From the NCBI GenBank assembly GCA_964636125.1, contig CAZWPX010000005.1:82697-146696 (forward strand): DNA of 64,000 nt, given 5' to 3'. Below, one piece after another: positions 1 through 7,599 of this stretch (position 1 is its first letter; each line of letters begins with the position of its first letter). Position numbers and translations under genes: made by a program. The stretch is from CAJINA01 sp964636125 (GTDB taxonomy: Bacteria > Desulfobacterota > Desulfobacteria > Desulfobacterales > CAJINA01). The notes beneath the pieces were generated by a model. That model had not been told where the DNA came from. It saw only the letters and a program-made list of their open reading frames with translations, and did no database searches.

Positions 1-1
1 C

Positions 2-982
2 AAACCTCTGGGCGCATTGGGCAAACTGGAGGATCTGGCTGTCCAGATGAGCCTGATCCAAGGTGATCTGGACCCGGTGCTGGGACGCAAGGCGCTTTTT
101 GTATTTGCCGGTGACCACGGGATTGCGGAAGAGGGCGTCTCCGCCTTTCCTTCCGAAGTTACCGGGCAGATGGTCCAGAACTTCTTAGCCGGGGGCGCGG
201 CGATCAACGTGATCTGCCGTCATCATGCTATTGGTATCAATGTTGTGGATATGGGCGTCAACGCGGATTTCGAAGCGCATCCCATCCTTGTGCAAAAAAA
301 GGTCAGAAAAGGAACCCGTAATTTTGCGGTTGAAAACGCCATGTCGCCGGCCGAAGCTACGCAGGCCCTGGAAAATGGCATGGCCGTCTTTCTCGACGCT
401 CACAAACGCCAGCCGATCGACATCGTCGGCCTGGGCGAGATGGGGATTGCCAACACCACGTCCGCCACAGCCATCATCTGCGCGGTTACCGGTATTTCCC
501 CATTCAAGGCCACCGGCCGAGGTACCGGCGTGGATGACAAGGGTCTGGAGCACAAGGCAAAAGTTATTCAAAAGGTGCTGGATTTCCACAAACCGGACCC
601 GACGGACGGGTTTGATATCCTGCAGCGCGTGGGCGGATTAGAGATCGCCGGCATTGCCGGCGCGACCCTCGCCGCAGCGTCACAGGGCACAGCCGTCGTC
701 CTGGACGGCGTCATCTCAACGGCTGCCGGCCTGCTGGCCTACTTGATCAATCCGGACATTCGCGGATATCTCATTGCCGGGCACCGTTCGGTGGAAATCT
801 CCCAAAAGGCGGCCCTTGAGCACATGCAGCTTAAACCGGTCATCGACTTTGGCATGCGGCTGGGAGAGGGCACCGGCGCGGCCATGACCATTGATGTGGT
901 GGCTGCGGCCTGCCGGATCATGCGGGAGATGGCCTCTTTTGATGATGCGGACGTTTCCAGAGAAAGTGAGACCGACGTGTAA
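2..982 (+). CDS. cobT: Nicotinate-nucleotide--dimethylbenzimidazole phosphoribosyltransferase, 5' end missing
   Basis: CobT transfers phosphoribose from nicotinate mononucleotide to a lower-ligand base such as dimethylbenzimidazole, giving the alpha-ribazole phosphate of vitamin B12. The reading frame is open to the left edge; its first visible residues, KPLGALGKLEDLA, match the KPPGSLGRLE motif of the family, so roughly the first 30 residues lie outside the window. A TTG at 17 is in frame but is not the true start. Visible family features are FAGDHGIAEEGVSAFP, the GEMGIANTT segment and, near the end, DFGMRLGEGTG with the conserved catalytic glutamate. The enzyme is cytosolic. B12 is needed by the acyl-CoA mutase encoded near 23.3-25.4 kb, which may explain its presence. 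Identification is secure; the organism's preferred lower ligand cannot be told from the sequence. Confidence 0.95.
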   Translation, partial: KPLGALGKLEDLAVQMSLIQGDLDPVLGRKALFVFAGDHGIAEEGVSAFPSEVTGQMVQNFLAGGAAINVICRHHAIGINVVDMGVNADFEAHPILVQKKVRKGTRNFAVENAMSPAEATQALENGMAVFLDAHKRQPIDIVGLGEMGIANTTSATAIICAVTGISPFKATGRGTGVDDKGLEHKAKVIQKVLDFHKPDPTDGFDILQRVGGLEIAGIAGATLAAASQGTAVVLDGVISTAAGLLAYLINPDIRGYLIAGHRSVEISQKAALEHMQLKPVIDFGMRLGEGTGAAMTIDVVAAACRIMREMASFDDADVSRESETDV

Positions 983-1047
983 CCTTTTGGCTTCCTCCTC
1001 CGTCATGCAGGTAATATAACCCACAATGAATGGAAGGAGGAAGCCCC

Positions 1048-1360
1048 ATGCAAGCAACTGAAACCAGAAATATCTGCAACGATGAAAAAATTGTTACCCT
1101 GATCTGCCTCGGAGCCGCCACGGCTGCCAACTGCATTCCCTGTTTCGAACAGCTTTACGAAAAGGCTCACATTGCCGGTTTAACTGAAGAAGAGATCCGG
1201 TGTGCCGCCAAACTTGCCGCCATGGTAAAAATAAGGGGCGCATTTAGCTCTGAAATCCTCTATAGATGAGTTGTTGGGCTCTGATATGGAAGACGGTGTT
1301 GAACTGCAGACCCAGCCTTGTGGATGCGCCGCAACCGCATCCGCCGAAAGCTGTGTTTAA
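1048..1360 (+). pseudogene. Carboxymuconolactone decarboxylase-like small protein, frameshifted
   Basis: Translation from ATG 1048, which has a strong GGAGGAAG ribosome site just upstream, gives a CMD/AhpD-like helical protein containing NCIPCFE and a TEEEIRCAAKLA helix. It ends at 1269 in a poor tail (GAFSSEILYR). In another frame the coding continues without a break to TAA 1358-1360, reading ALKSSIDELLGSDMEDG and then a cysteine-rich tail with PCGCAA. Removing one G from the GGGG run at 1235-1238 joins the two parts into KIRAHLALKSSIDELLG, a sensible CMD-family continuation of about 103 residues. It is therefore either a one-base sequencing or assembly error or a real frameshift. The family includes peroxidase-like and decarboxylase-like enzymes; no substrate can be assigned. 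Confidence 0.7.
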
Positions 1361-1466
1361 TCTGGTGCCTGGAAAAATGGGTGGATTCAATCTGGACGCC
1401 TGAGATCCTTGAAGATAATATTATGCTTTCAAGTTTCATTTAAAAGTTTAATGGCAGATCTTAAAC

Positions 1467-1533
1467 GGGAGCGGCATCTTGCCGCGAAAAGTTTCCCAAG
1501 AGGCACCGCGATTCGCGGCAAGATGCCGCTCCC
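1467..1533. repeat. REP-like perfect inverted repeat, 22-bp arms
   Basis: The arms at 1467-1488 and 1512-1533 are perfect reverse complements over 22 bases, built around GCGGCATCTTGCCGC, and are separated by 23 bases. This is the shape of a dispersed REP-type palindrome. It sits between the frameshifted CMD-like gene and the flavin oxidoreductase. It could form a strong RNA hairpin, but no U-tract follows, so it is not a classic terminator. A 66-codon open frame runs across it and is not considered a gene. Confidence 0.85.
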
Positions 1534-1624
1534 ACAAATTTACAGAAAGCTAATTGCTATACAGCCAATCAGCTCACTAGTCGCGAAGCATGCAGACTTT
1601 AACAGGTAAACGGCCAGGATTATA

Positions 1625-2644
1625 ATGAAAAAGACACTTCTATTTGAGCCCTATACACTCAAGGGCGTGACGTTCAAAAACCGGGTTGCAATGGCCCCCA
1701 TGTGCCAGTATTCCGCCGAAAATGACAGCTTCCTACAGGACTGGCACCGGGTTCATTATGTGGCCCGGGCGGTGGGCCAGGTGGGCATGATCATCACGGA
1801 AGCCACCGCTGTGGAGCCGCGTGGTCGAATTTCGACTAAAGATCTGGGCCTCTGGGATGATGCCGCGATAGAGCCGTTTGCCGGATTGATCCGGCAGGTC
1901 CAGGCCCAGGGCAGTAAAATTGGTATCCAGATTGCCCATGCGGGGCGCAAAGCCAACATTATGGATGAGGCCATTGTGGCGCCGAGTGCACTGGCCTTTG
2001 ATGATCAACTTCAAGTGCCCCGGGAACTGACTGCTGCGGAAATCAATGGGGTCGTGCAGGCCTTTGGCAGTGCGGTGCGCCGGGCGGTCGCGGCTGGTGT
2101 TGATTTTGTTGAAATTCATGCGGCCCACGGTTATTTGATTAACCAGTTTTTATCTCCCCTGACCAATAAAAGAGGGGATCGCTATGGAGAGGACCGGTCC
2201 CTTTTCCTCAGAGAAGTCCTGGCGGCTGTCCATGCGCATATTCCGGAACAGATGCCTGTATTTGTGCGGGTATCGGCAGAAGATTACGTGGGCGGCGGGA
2301 ACCACCCCGAGGATATCTGCCGGTTGCTGGAGCCGCTCAGGCACCTGATCGACCTGGTGCATGTCAGCTCAGGGGGGGTGGCAGAAAACGCCGTGATCAA
2401 GGTGGCTCCGGGATACCAGGTCGCTTTTGCAGAGACGATCCGCAAGAAATTAAACCTGCCCGTCATGGCGGTCGGGATGCTAGAGTCGCCCGAACTGGCG
2501 GAAGAGACGTTGCAAAACGGTCGCGCCGATTTCATTGCCCTGGGGCGGGAACTGCTCAGGAATCCTTTCTGGCCGCTGCAGGCGGCTAAAACCCTGGGGG
2601 CGGATATCGATTGGCCGGAGGCTTATCAGCGGGCCAAGATCTAA
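1625..2644 (+). CDS. NADH/NADPH:flavin oxidoreductase, old yellow enzyme family (YqjM/NamA-like)
   Basis: This FMN-containing TIM-barrel ene-reductase probably reduces activated C=C bonds of enones or enoates using NAD(P)H in the cytosol. At 339 residues it has the usual length of the YqjM (thermophilic-like OYE) branch. Visible active-site residues line up one position later than in YqjM: Cys27 and Tyr29 in PMCQYS, the HAGRKA segment at 105-110, and the substrate-binding pair His165/His168 in EIHAAHGYLINQF. The C-terminal phosphate-binding segment, with ALGRELLRNPFWP, is intact. The ATG at 1625 is the only sensible start. It stands alone on the plus strand and converges with the acyltransferase downstream. 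The physiological substrate is unknown. Confidence 0.9.
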   Translation: MKKTLLFEPYTLKGVTFKNRVAMAPMCQYSAENDSFLQDWHRVHYVARAVGQVGMIITEATAVEPRGRISTKDLGLWDDAAIEPFAGLIRQVQAQGSKIGIQIAHAGRKANIMDEAIVAPSALAFDDQLQVPRELTAAEINGVVQAFGSAVRRAVAAGVDFVEIHAAHGYLINQFLSPLTNKRGDRYGEDRSLFLREVLAAVHAHIPEQMPVFVRVSAEDYVGGGNHPEDICRLLEPLRHLIDLVHVSSGGVAENAVIKVAPGYQVAFAETIRKKLNLPVMAVGMLESPELAEETLQNGRADFIALGRELLRNPFWPLQAAKTLGADIDWPEAYQRAKI

Positions 2645-2670
2645 TCCGTGCTGGTCCAGTTTTCCAGTTG

Positions 2671-3333
2671 TCAAACTGGAGGGGGAACGATGAGCCCCGG
2701 TTGCATAACTGCTTCCAGGCGGGCACGCTGGTCCTCAAATTCTGCAGGATCCCGGGTTCGTTCGAATTTCAGCATATCTCCAAAACGCAGGTGCACCTTT
2801 GAAAATGGTTTGGGCAGCAGGAATTTATCCCAGCTGTTAAAGAACCACCCTTTTTCTGCAGAGGTGTAAACCGGCACAATGATCGCGCCGGTCAGGTGCG
2901 CCATGCGGATCACACCCGGCTTGACTTCTCCTGCGGGACCGCGCGGGCCATCCACAACGTGGGCCGCCAGCTTTGATTTCTGGAGGTTGGCAATGACATT
3001 GCGCAGGGCGCTCTTGCCCCCTTTTGAAGATGACCCCCTGACCGTATGCCACCCCGTGCGTTCAGCCACCCCGGCGATCAGGGCGCCGTCGTTGCTGCGA
3101 CTGATCATGATACTGGGTTTGAGGTCCCGGTAGCTCTGGAAATGGCGGATCGCCGCAAAAAACTGCTGGTGCCAGGCACACAGCAGGATTGAACCGCCTT
3201 TCTGGATATGGGCCAGCCACGCCTGTTCGTTTTCTATCTGCAGGCGAAAGGTCCACGTATAGGCCCGGATAAACCGATAGGCAAATCCAATCAAAAGCTC
3301 CGAGTTGAGCAGGCGTTTTTTATTGTATTTCAA
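2671..3333 (-). CDS. DUF374 lysophospholipid acyltransferase-like protein
   Basis: The protein belongs to the DUF374 group of LPLAT-superfamily acyltransferases, which are related to lipid A and phospholipid acyltransferases and act at the inner membrane. Visible motifs are WHQQFF (the WH replacing the usual HxxxxD start), ISRSNDG, RGSSSKGG and VVDGPRGPAGE, followed by PVYTSAEKGW, all in the family order. The frame can be opened from TTG 3393, but the family normally begins near KKRLL, so TTG 3333 (about 220 residues) is preferred; no ATG is available near the N-terminus. It converges with the flavin oxidoreductase, 26 bases away. The acyl donor and acceptor are not determinable. Confidence 0.8.
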   Translation of the reverse strand: MKYNKKRLLNSELLIGFAYRFIRAYTWTFRLQIENEQAWLAHIQKGGSILLCAWHQQFFAAIRHFQSYRDLKPSIMISRSNDGALIAGVAERTGWHTVRGSSSKGGKSALRNVIANLQKSKLAAHVVDGPRGPAGEVKPGVIRMAHLTGAIIVPVYTSAEKGWFFNSWDKFLLPKPFSKVHLRFGDMLKFERTRDPAEFEDQRARLEAVMQPGLIVPPPV

Positions 3334-3542
3334 GTTTGTGTTTCCATTCCGGGTTAAAAGCCGGTTTATATAGCAATAGAGGCGTGGGTGCAAGCCTCGA
3401 ATACATTGCGGGACGCTGGAATTTCTCTGCCGGTGGAAAACGCTATTTTAAACTTTTTACCGGATCTGCATATGTGGTACAGTGACGTTACGCGGATTAA
3501 AAACGGTCCGCAGCAAATCCGGAGCCGCAGATGGAGGGCTGT

Positions 3543-4484
3543 ATGAAAAAACTGACACGCAGGACATTTCTCAAGAAGACGGCCGCCGTCGGCACACTTT
3601 CGCTGCTGGGAGGAAGCACCTGGGAGCATTTTGCGGACGGTTCCGGACGTCTCTATGCGGGTACGCCAGACAAGATTGTAGCTGTCAAGTCCAAAGACTA
3701 TTTCAAGAATACCCTGGCCGCAGTTGAGAAAATAGGCGGCATCGGTGCATTTGTCAGCCCGGGCGACACGGTGGGGCTGCTGGTCAATTCGCCATTCAAG
3801 AACTTTGGGGCATCGGTCAACCCGGATATTACGCTGGCTGTTATTAAACTATGTGCGGATGCGGGGGCCCGGGAAATCAGGTACCTGAAAAATCCGTATC
3901 GGGGATATTGGAAGCGGTCCGGCCTGGCCGCCAAATACCCGGGTGCGTTGAAGCTTGTGAAATATGAAAGCGGAGAGCAGCAGGTGGTAGCGATTCCGGC
4001 CGGTAACTCCCTGAAAGAGGCGAAGGTCAACAGTGACCTTTTGGATTGTGACGTGTTTATCAATCTCTCCATTGCCAAGCACCACACAGGGGTTCACTAT
4101 TCCGGGGTTCTTAAAAATATGATGGGTCTATGCCCTTTTACCACCAACAGTTATTTTCATTTTGGCGGCGCCCTGGAATTTGGCTGGTACGGTGATTTGA
4201 ATCACATGGCCCAGTGTATTGCGGATCTCAACCTGGTGCGCAAACCTGATCTGTGCCTCCTGGATGCTACCGCGATTCTCACCGAAAACGGACCTTACGG
4301 ACCCGGGAAGATGCTTAAACTTGAAAAGGTCATCGCCGCGACCAATCCGGTGAGCCTGGATGCGTATGGCTGCACCCTGCTCGGGCACAAACCGGCGGAT
4401 ATACTCATGGTTTCCAGGGCGGCCGGTCATAACCTGGGAGAAATGGATCTTGAAAAAGTCGAGGTAGCTGAAAATGATTTGTAG
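3543..4484 (+). CDS. Tat-exported DUF362 domain protein
   Basis: The start is ATG 3543, placed 6-7 bases after a GGAGG site; the upstream in-frame ATG at 3531 overlaps that ribosome site. The product is 313 residues. It begins with a twin-arginine signal (RRTFLKK, residues 6-12, then a hydrophobic stretch with AVGTLSLLGG) and so is probably exported folded, consistent with a bound cofactor. The rest is a DUF362 domain, including NLSIAKHHTGVHYSGVLKNM and DLCLLDATAILTENGPYGPG. DUF362 proteins are frequent in anaerobes and often sit beside iron-sulfur proteins; their chemistry is not established. The downstream DUF6599 gene overlaps it by 11 bases, so the two are co-translated. Confidence 0.8.
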   Translation: MKKLTRRTFLKKTAAVGTLSLLGGSTWEHFADGSGRLYAGTPDKIVAVKSKDYFKNTLAAVEKIGGIGAFVSPGDTVGLLVNSPFKNFGASVNPDITLAVIKLCADAGAREIRYLKNPYRGYWKRSGLAAKYPGALKLVKYESGEQQVVAIPAGNSLKEAKVNSDLLDCDVFINLSIAKHHTGVHYSGVLKNMMGLCPFTTNSYFHFGGALEFGWYGDLNHMAQCIADLNLVRKPDLCLLDATAILTENGPYGPGKMLKLEKVIAATNPVSLDAYGCTLLGHKPADILMVSRAAGHNLGEMDLEKVEVAENDL

Positions 4485-4998
4485 CCGGGGGTTGCTTGCC
4501 AAAACAAATACAAGGTGGCTGACGTTCGTCTTTGGCCTGGCGTTAGCGCTTTCCGTTTCAGCCGGGGAAACCATACCGGCCGATAACATGGCCAACCTGT
4601 CCTCCCCGCCGGAAGGTTGGAAAATCTCAGAACCTGCCCGGACGGCCGATGGCCGGCAGTTGTTCACTGTAATTAACGGGGGTGCCGAACTTTATGTCCA
4701 GCTTGGCTTTAAGCAGGCGGTATTTGTCTCCTACCTGAGCAGCGCGGGCATAGACCTAAATATTGAAATCTACGAGATGAATACCCCCCAGGCAGCCCTG
4801 GATGTCTATGGCCGGAAAATCGGCGGCCAGGGGAAAGCAGTGAAAATCGGGGAGGGCGGCCTGCTTGAGGATTACTACTTGAACTTTGTAAAAGGCTCTT
4901 ACCAGGTAACCATCTCAGGATATGATTCAGACCGTCAGACGGTAGCTGGTATTCTTATGATTGCCAAAGAAATAGATCGGCGCCTGGGGTCGTCATAG
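4474..4998 (+). CDS. Secreted DUF6599-like protein
   Basis: The 174-residue product has an N-terminal hydrophobic signal (about residues 14-30, ending near SVSAGE) and is likely periplasmic. The mature part has the DUF6599 pattern: LFTVINGGAELYVQLGFKQA, then IEIYEMNTPQAALDVYG, then a C-terminal SYQVTISGYDSD strand. The family occurs mainly in Desulfobacterota and related phyla and has no known biochemical role. It overlaps the DUF362 gene by 11 bases, which implies a shared function, perhaps as an extracytoplasmic partner. The gene ends just before the convergent response regulator gene. Confidence 0.7.
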   Translation: MICSRGLLAKTNTRWLTFVFGLALALSVSAGETIPADNMANLSSPPEGWKISEPARTADGRQLFTVINGGAELYVQLGFKQAVFVSYLSSAGIDLNIEIYEMNTPQAALDVYGRKIGGQGKAVKIGEGGLLEDYYLNFVKGSYQVTISGYDSDRQTVAGILMIAKEIDRRLGSS

Positions 4999-5001
4999 CC
5001 T

Positions 5002-5370
5002 CTATTCGGGATCCAGTGATGCAATCGCGTAATGGATTGAGTCAATTGAAAGCGGCTTGGTGATGAAGTGGTCAATGTTGTTTTTCTTTAAAACCGCGTC
5101 AATATCCTCCGGGTCGTAGGAAGTGATCAGGATGGTTTTCAGTTCGGGCTGAATCTTTTTTGCTTTCTTAAGGAACGTCCCACCGTCCATACCGGGAAGT
5201 ACATAGTCGGAAATTACCACGTGCCAGTTTGGATCTTTCTCAACAATTGCAAAGGCTGATTCGGCGTTGCCCACAGATTGGAAATGGGCTACGTTTTCGC
5301 TGAAATAGTGCTTCACAGTGAGTCCGGTGACCCGGTCATCATCTACCAGTAGAACACGCAGGTTTTTCAT
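5002..5370 (-). CDS. Single-domain response regulator (CheY-like receiver)
   Basis: The 122-residue protein is a receiver domain alone, with no output domain. Acidic residues 10-12 (VDDD), the phosphoacceptor Asp55 in VISDYVLPGMDGG, the Thr/Ser at 83-84 and Lys105 in ITKPLS are all present, so it should be phosphorylatable. Such proteins act by protein-protein contact, or as phosphate shuttles. No histidine kinase lies in the window, so the partner is unknown. ATG 5370 is the start; the gene converges with the DUF6599 gene with 3 bases between them. Confidence 0.9.
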   Translation of the reverse strand: MKNLRVLLVDDDRVTGLTVKHYFSENVAHFQSVGNAESAFAIVEKDPNWHVVISDYVLPGMDGGTFLKKAKKIQPELKTILITSYDPEDIDAVLKKNNIDHFITKPLSIDSIHYAIASLDPE

Positions 5371-5593
5371 TGTATTTTTCCTTCGTAACGGTTGCCAGAT
5401 GCAGACACCGGCCCCAGGCGGGTATCAAATGGCTACAGCCCGCTTTATCAAATTGGCCTGCTTGAACGCTTTGAAATGATTTTTTGCGAACGGTTCAGGG
5501 GCCGCCTGGGCAGACGTACAAATATCAGGTGAGGGCCCAAATTGCAAATTATTAAAGGTTGCCTGGCGGCAGGCGGTCGCCTATGTTTTAAAG

Positions 5594-6403
5594 ATGTCAT
5601 TTGTAAAATCACCAGATCACAGCCCCGGGGGGGCGGCCCTGGGCCGGGCACTCGGGCTCGAGCAGGGGGCGGTGGTGTCCCTGGTCGGCGCCGGAGGCAA
5701 AACCAGTTTGATGTTCCGGCTGGCCCGGGAGCTTGCCTTGTCAGGGGCCCCCGTTTTGACGACCACAACCACCCGGATCAGTGAACGCGAAGCGGCGCAA
5801 TATTCACCGGCGCTTGTGAACGGTCCTGTCAGAAAGGTTCTTGGGAAGGCCAAAGGCCTTATACACAGGCACACGCACATTACGGCCGTCCGTGAAAATC
5901 GGGACGGCAAACTGGCTGGATATACACCCGCGGAAATCGAACGCTTGTGGCAGTCAGGCATTTTTACCTGGATCATTGTCGAGGCCGATGGCGCCGCCCG
6001 CCTGCCTTTAAAGGTGCCTGCCGCACACGAACCCGTGATCCCTGCCTGCAGCCATTGTGTAGTCGGGCTGGTCGGTTTGACCGCTTTTGCGCAGCCCTTT
6101 TCGGATCAGTGGGTATTCAGGGCGGATGCCTTCAAAAAGATGACTGGTCTGCGTTCGGGTGACCGGATCGACGCCCGGTCCATCGCGACGTGTCTCTGTC
6201 ACCCGGACGGTATTTTCAAGGGAGCACCGCCTGGGGCCCGTCGGGTGGTGTTTTTAAACCAGGCCGACACCCCTGAGCGTGCGGCTGCCGGCCGCAGCGT
6301 TATTGCCGACCTTGCAGAGCAGCCCCTGCAGGCTCTGATTCAGAGTGTGATCCTGGGCCAGCTTCTTTTTGATCCCCCGGTTATTGAAATTTTTGACTTT
6401 TAG
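5594..6403 (+). CDS. yqeC: YqeC-like selenium-dependent molybdenum hydroxylase accessory protein
   Basis: YqeC is a P-loop protein found with selenium-dependent molybdenum hydroxylases and thought to take part in inserting selenium into their molybdenum site. The 269-residue product has the expected length. The P-loop-like VGAGGKTS lies at 31-38, followed by VLTTTTTRIS and the WIIVEADGAARLPLK segment typical of the family. The ribosome site before ATG 5594 is weak. It is first in a group of molybdenum-hydroxylase maturation genes (xdhC, yqeB-meaB, moeA-like, mocA-like), most of them on the other strand. The selenium link is family knowledge; nothing in this sequence proves selenium use. Confidence 0.85.
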   Translation: MSFVKSPDHSPGGAALGRALGLEQGAVVSLVGAGGKTSLMFRLARELALSGAPVLTTTTTRISEREAAQYSPALVNGPVRKVLGKAKGLIHRHTHITAVRENRDGKLAGYTPAEIERLWQSGIFTWIIVEADGAARLPLKVPAAHEPVIPACSHCVVGLVGLTAFAQPFSDQWVFRADAFKKMTGLRSGDRIDARSIATCLCHPDGIFKGAPPGARRVVFLNQADTPERAAAGRSVIADLAEQPLQALIQSVILGQLLFDPPVIEIFDF

Positions 6404-6423
6404 AAGCCATCTAAAAAATCGGA

Positions 6424-6526
6424 TTTTGGTTCAAGATCACGGCGGGCGCGAGTTTCAAACCGGAGGAATACGTACCGGTATTTCGAGGATTTGAAACGAA
6501 CGCCCAACAAAGAGATTGGATCAGAA
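6424..6526. repeat. Dispersed ~100-bp palindromic element, copy 1
   Basis: An imperfect inverted repeat is centred near 6475, with GGGCG at 6444-6448 matched by CGCCC at 6501-6505 and GTTTCAAA matched by TTTGAAAC inside. The flanks also match the element at 43960-44060, read in the opposite direction: both carry TTTTGGTTCAA at one end, CAARTCCTCGAAATAC in the arms and GTTGGGCG beyond. The shared outer and inner sequence shows that the two copies are one family. The inner end coincides with the stop codon of the xdhC-like gene. Confidence 0.75.
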
Positions 6527-7579
6527 GGCATTTTTGAGTTGGCTTCTAACCTGGATCAGTTCCGCCACGATACTTACGGCAATCTGTTCCGGGGTCTGGG
6601 CACCAATGGGCAGCCCGATGGGGGAATACACCTGGTCTAAGCGTGCCTGGGAAACACCTTCCCTCAGCAGGGTATCGTAGATGACCTTCCGCTTTTTACG
6701 GCTGCCGATCATGCCGATGTAGCCGGCGTCTGATTGCAGGGCTTCCCGGAGGACTTGAAGATCGAAGGCGTGTCCACGCGTGACAATGACTATGTAGGCT
6801 GCAGGTGTAATCTTGATATGTGTGAATGCCTCCGAAAAGGGGGTCTCCAGGACTTTTTCGATGGACGGAAAACGTTGCGGGTTGGCAAATTCTTCCCGGT
6901 CGTCTAGAACCCAGACCCCAAAGCCGGCCGATTGCGCCAGGGGTGCCAGAAAAGTGGAGATGTGCCCGGCACCGAAAATGTAAAGCCGGCTATCCGGCAC
7001 GATGGGTTCCGCGTATATCATCGGCCGGGTAAAATCGTCCTCAAAGATTTGCGGGCTTTTCAGTTCCAGAAAGCGCCGGGGCATACCGGGTAGGGCCGCC
7101 CATTCGGCGATGCTGCCTGGTACGGTGCCATCGGTCTTGATAAAAAGCCGTCCGGTCGGGTCATCGGCCGGCGTGCCTTCGGAAATGCGGGTTAGCAGGA
7201 CACCGGTTGCGTGGTTATTGAGGGTTGCCGTTATTTCCCGAAAAAGGCCGACGGCTTTTTCCTGCCCGGAGAATATCGGTTCCAGGTAGACATCCGCGCT
7301 GCCGCCGCAAAGCATATCCGTTCGGGCACTATCCTTGCCGGTAAGCCTGAATTTTAAAAGGGCGCTTTTCCCGGTACGGATAACCTCGCCGGCTTTGGCC
7401 ATGACGTCGAACTCCAGCTTACCTCCGCCAACTGTCCCGATCAGGGTGCCGTCTTCCAGCACCAGGCAGTGGGTGCCGGCCTGCCGCGGCGTAGACCCTT
7501 TCCGGCGAATGATCGTGGCCAGGACAAAACTGCGATTTTCCTCAAGGAGACGCCCGATTTCAAGAAAGATGTTTTGCAT
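6521..7579 (-). CDS. XdhC/CoxI-family molybdenum hydroxylase accessory protein
   Basis: XdhC proteins bind molybdenum cofactor and deliver it, after sulfuration, to xanthine-dehydrogenase-type enzymes. The 352-residue product has the two expected domains: an N-terminal XdhC_CoxI domain (IIRRKGSTPRQAGTHCLV, VGGGKLEFDV, CGGSADVYLEPI) and a C-terminal Rossmann-like domain (LYIFGAGHISTFLAPLA, YIGMIGSRKKRK). It lies 20 bases downstream of the yqeB-meaB fusion on the same strand and is likely co-transcribed with it. Its clients are probably the two molybdenum enzymes at 14.1-17.8 kb and 31.0-34.8 kb. Its stop codon overlaps the end of a palindromic repeat. Confidence 0.9.
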   Translation of the reverse strand: MQNIFLEIGRLLEENRSFVLATIIRRKGSTPRQAGTHCLVLEDGTLIGTVGGGKLEFDVMAKAGEVIRTGKSALLKFRLTGKDSARTDMLCGGSADVYLEPIFSGQEKAVGLFREITATLNNHATGVLLTRISEGTPADDPTGRLFIKTDGTVPGSIAEWAALPGMPRRFLELKSPQIFEDDFTRPMIYAEPIVPDSRLYIFGAGHISTFLAPLAQSAGFGVWVLDDREEFANPQRFPSIEKVLETPFSEAFTHIKITPAAYIVIVTRGHAFDLQVLREALQSDAGYIGMIGSRKKRKVIYDTLLREGVSQARLDQVYSPIGLPIGAQTPEQIAVSIVAELIQVRSQLKNAF

Positions 7580-7599
7580 AAGTGTTAAAAATTCCTTTT

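Noticed and set aside
1409..1609. Open frame of 66 codons across the perfect inverted repeat
   Set aside because: Most of it is the palindrome itself; no ribosome site and no family resemblance.
2663..2680. Hairpin TCCAGTT/AACTGGA between the convergent flavin oxidoreductase and acyltransferase genes, as a terminator
   Set aside because: No T-tract follows on either strand and the stem is short.
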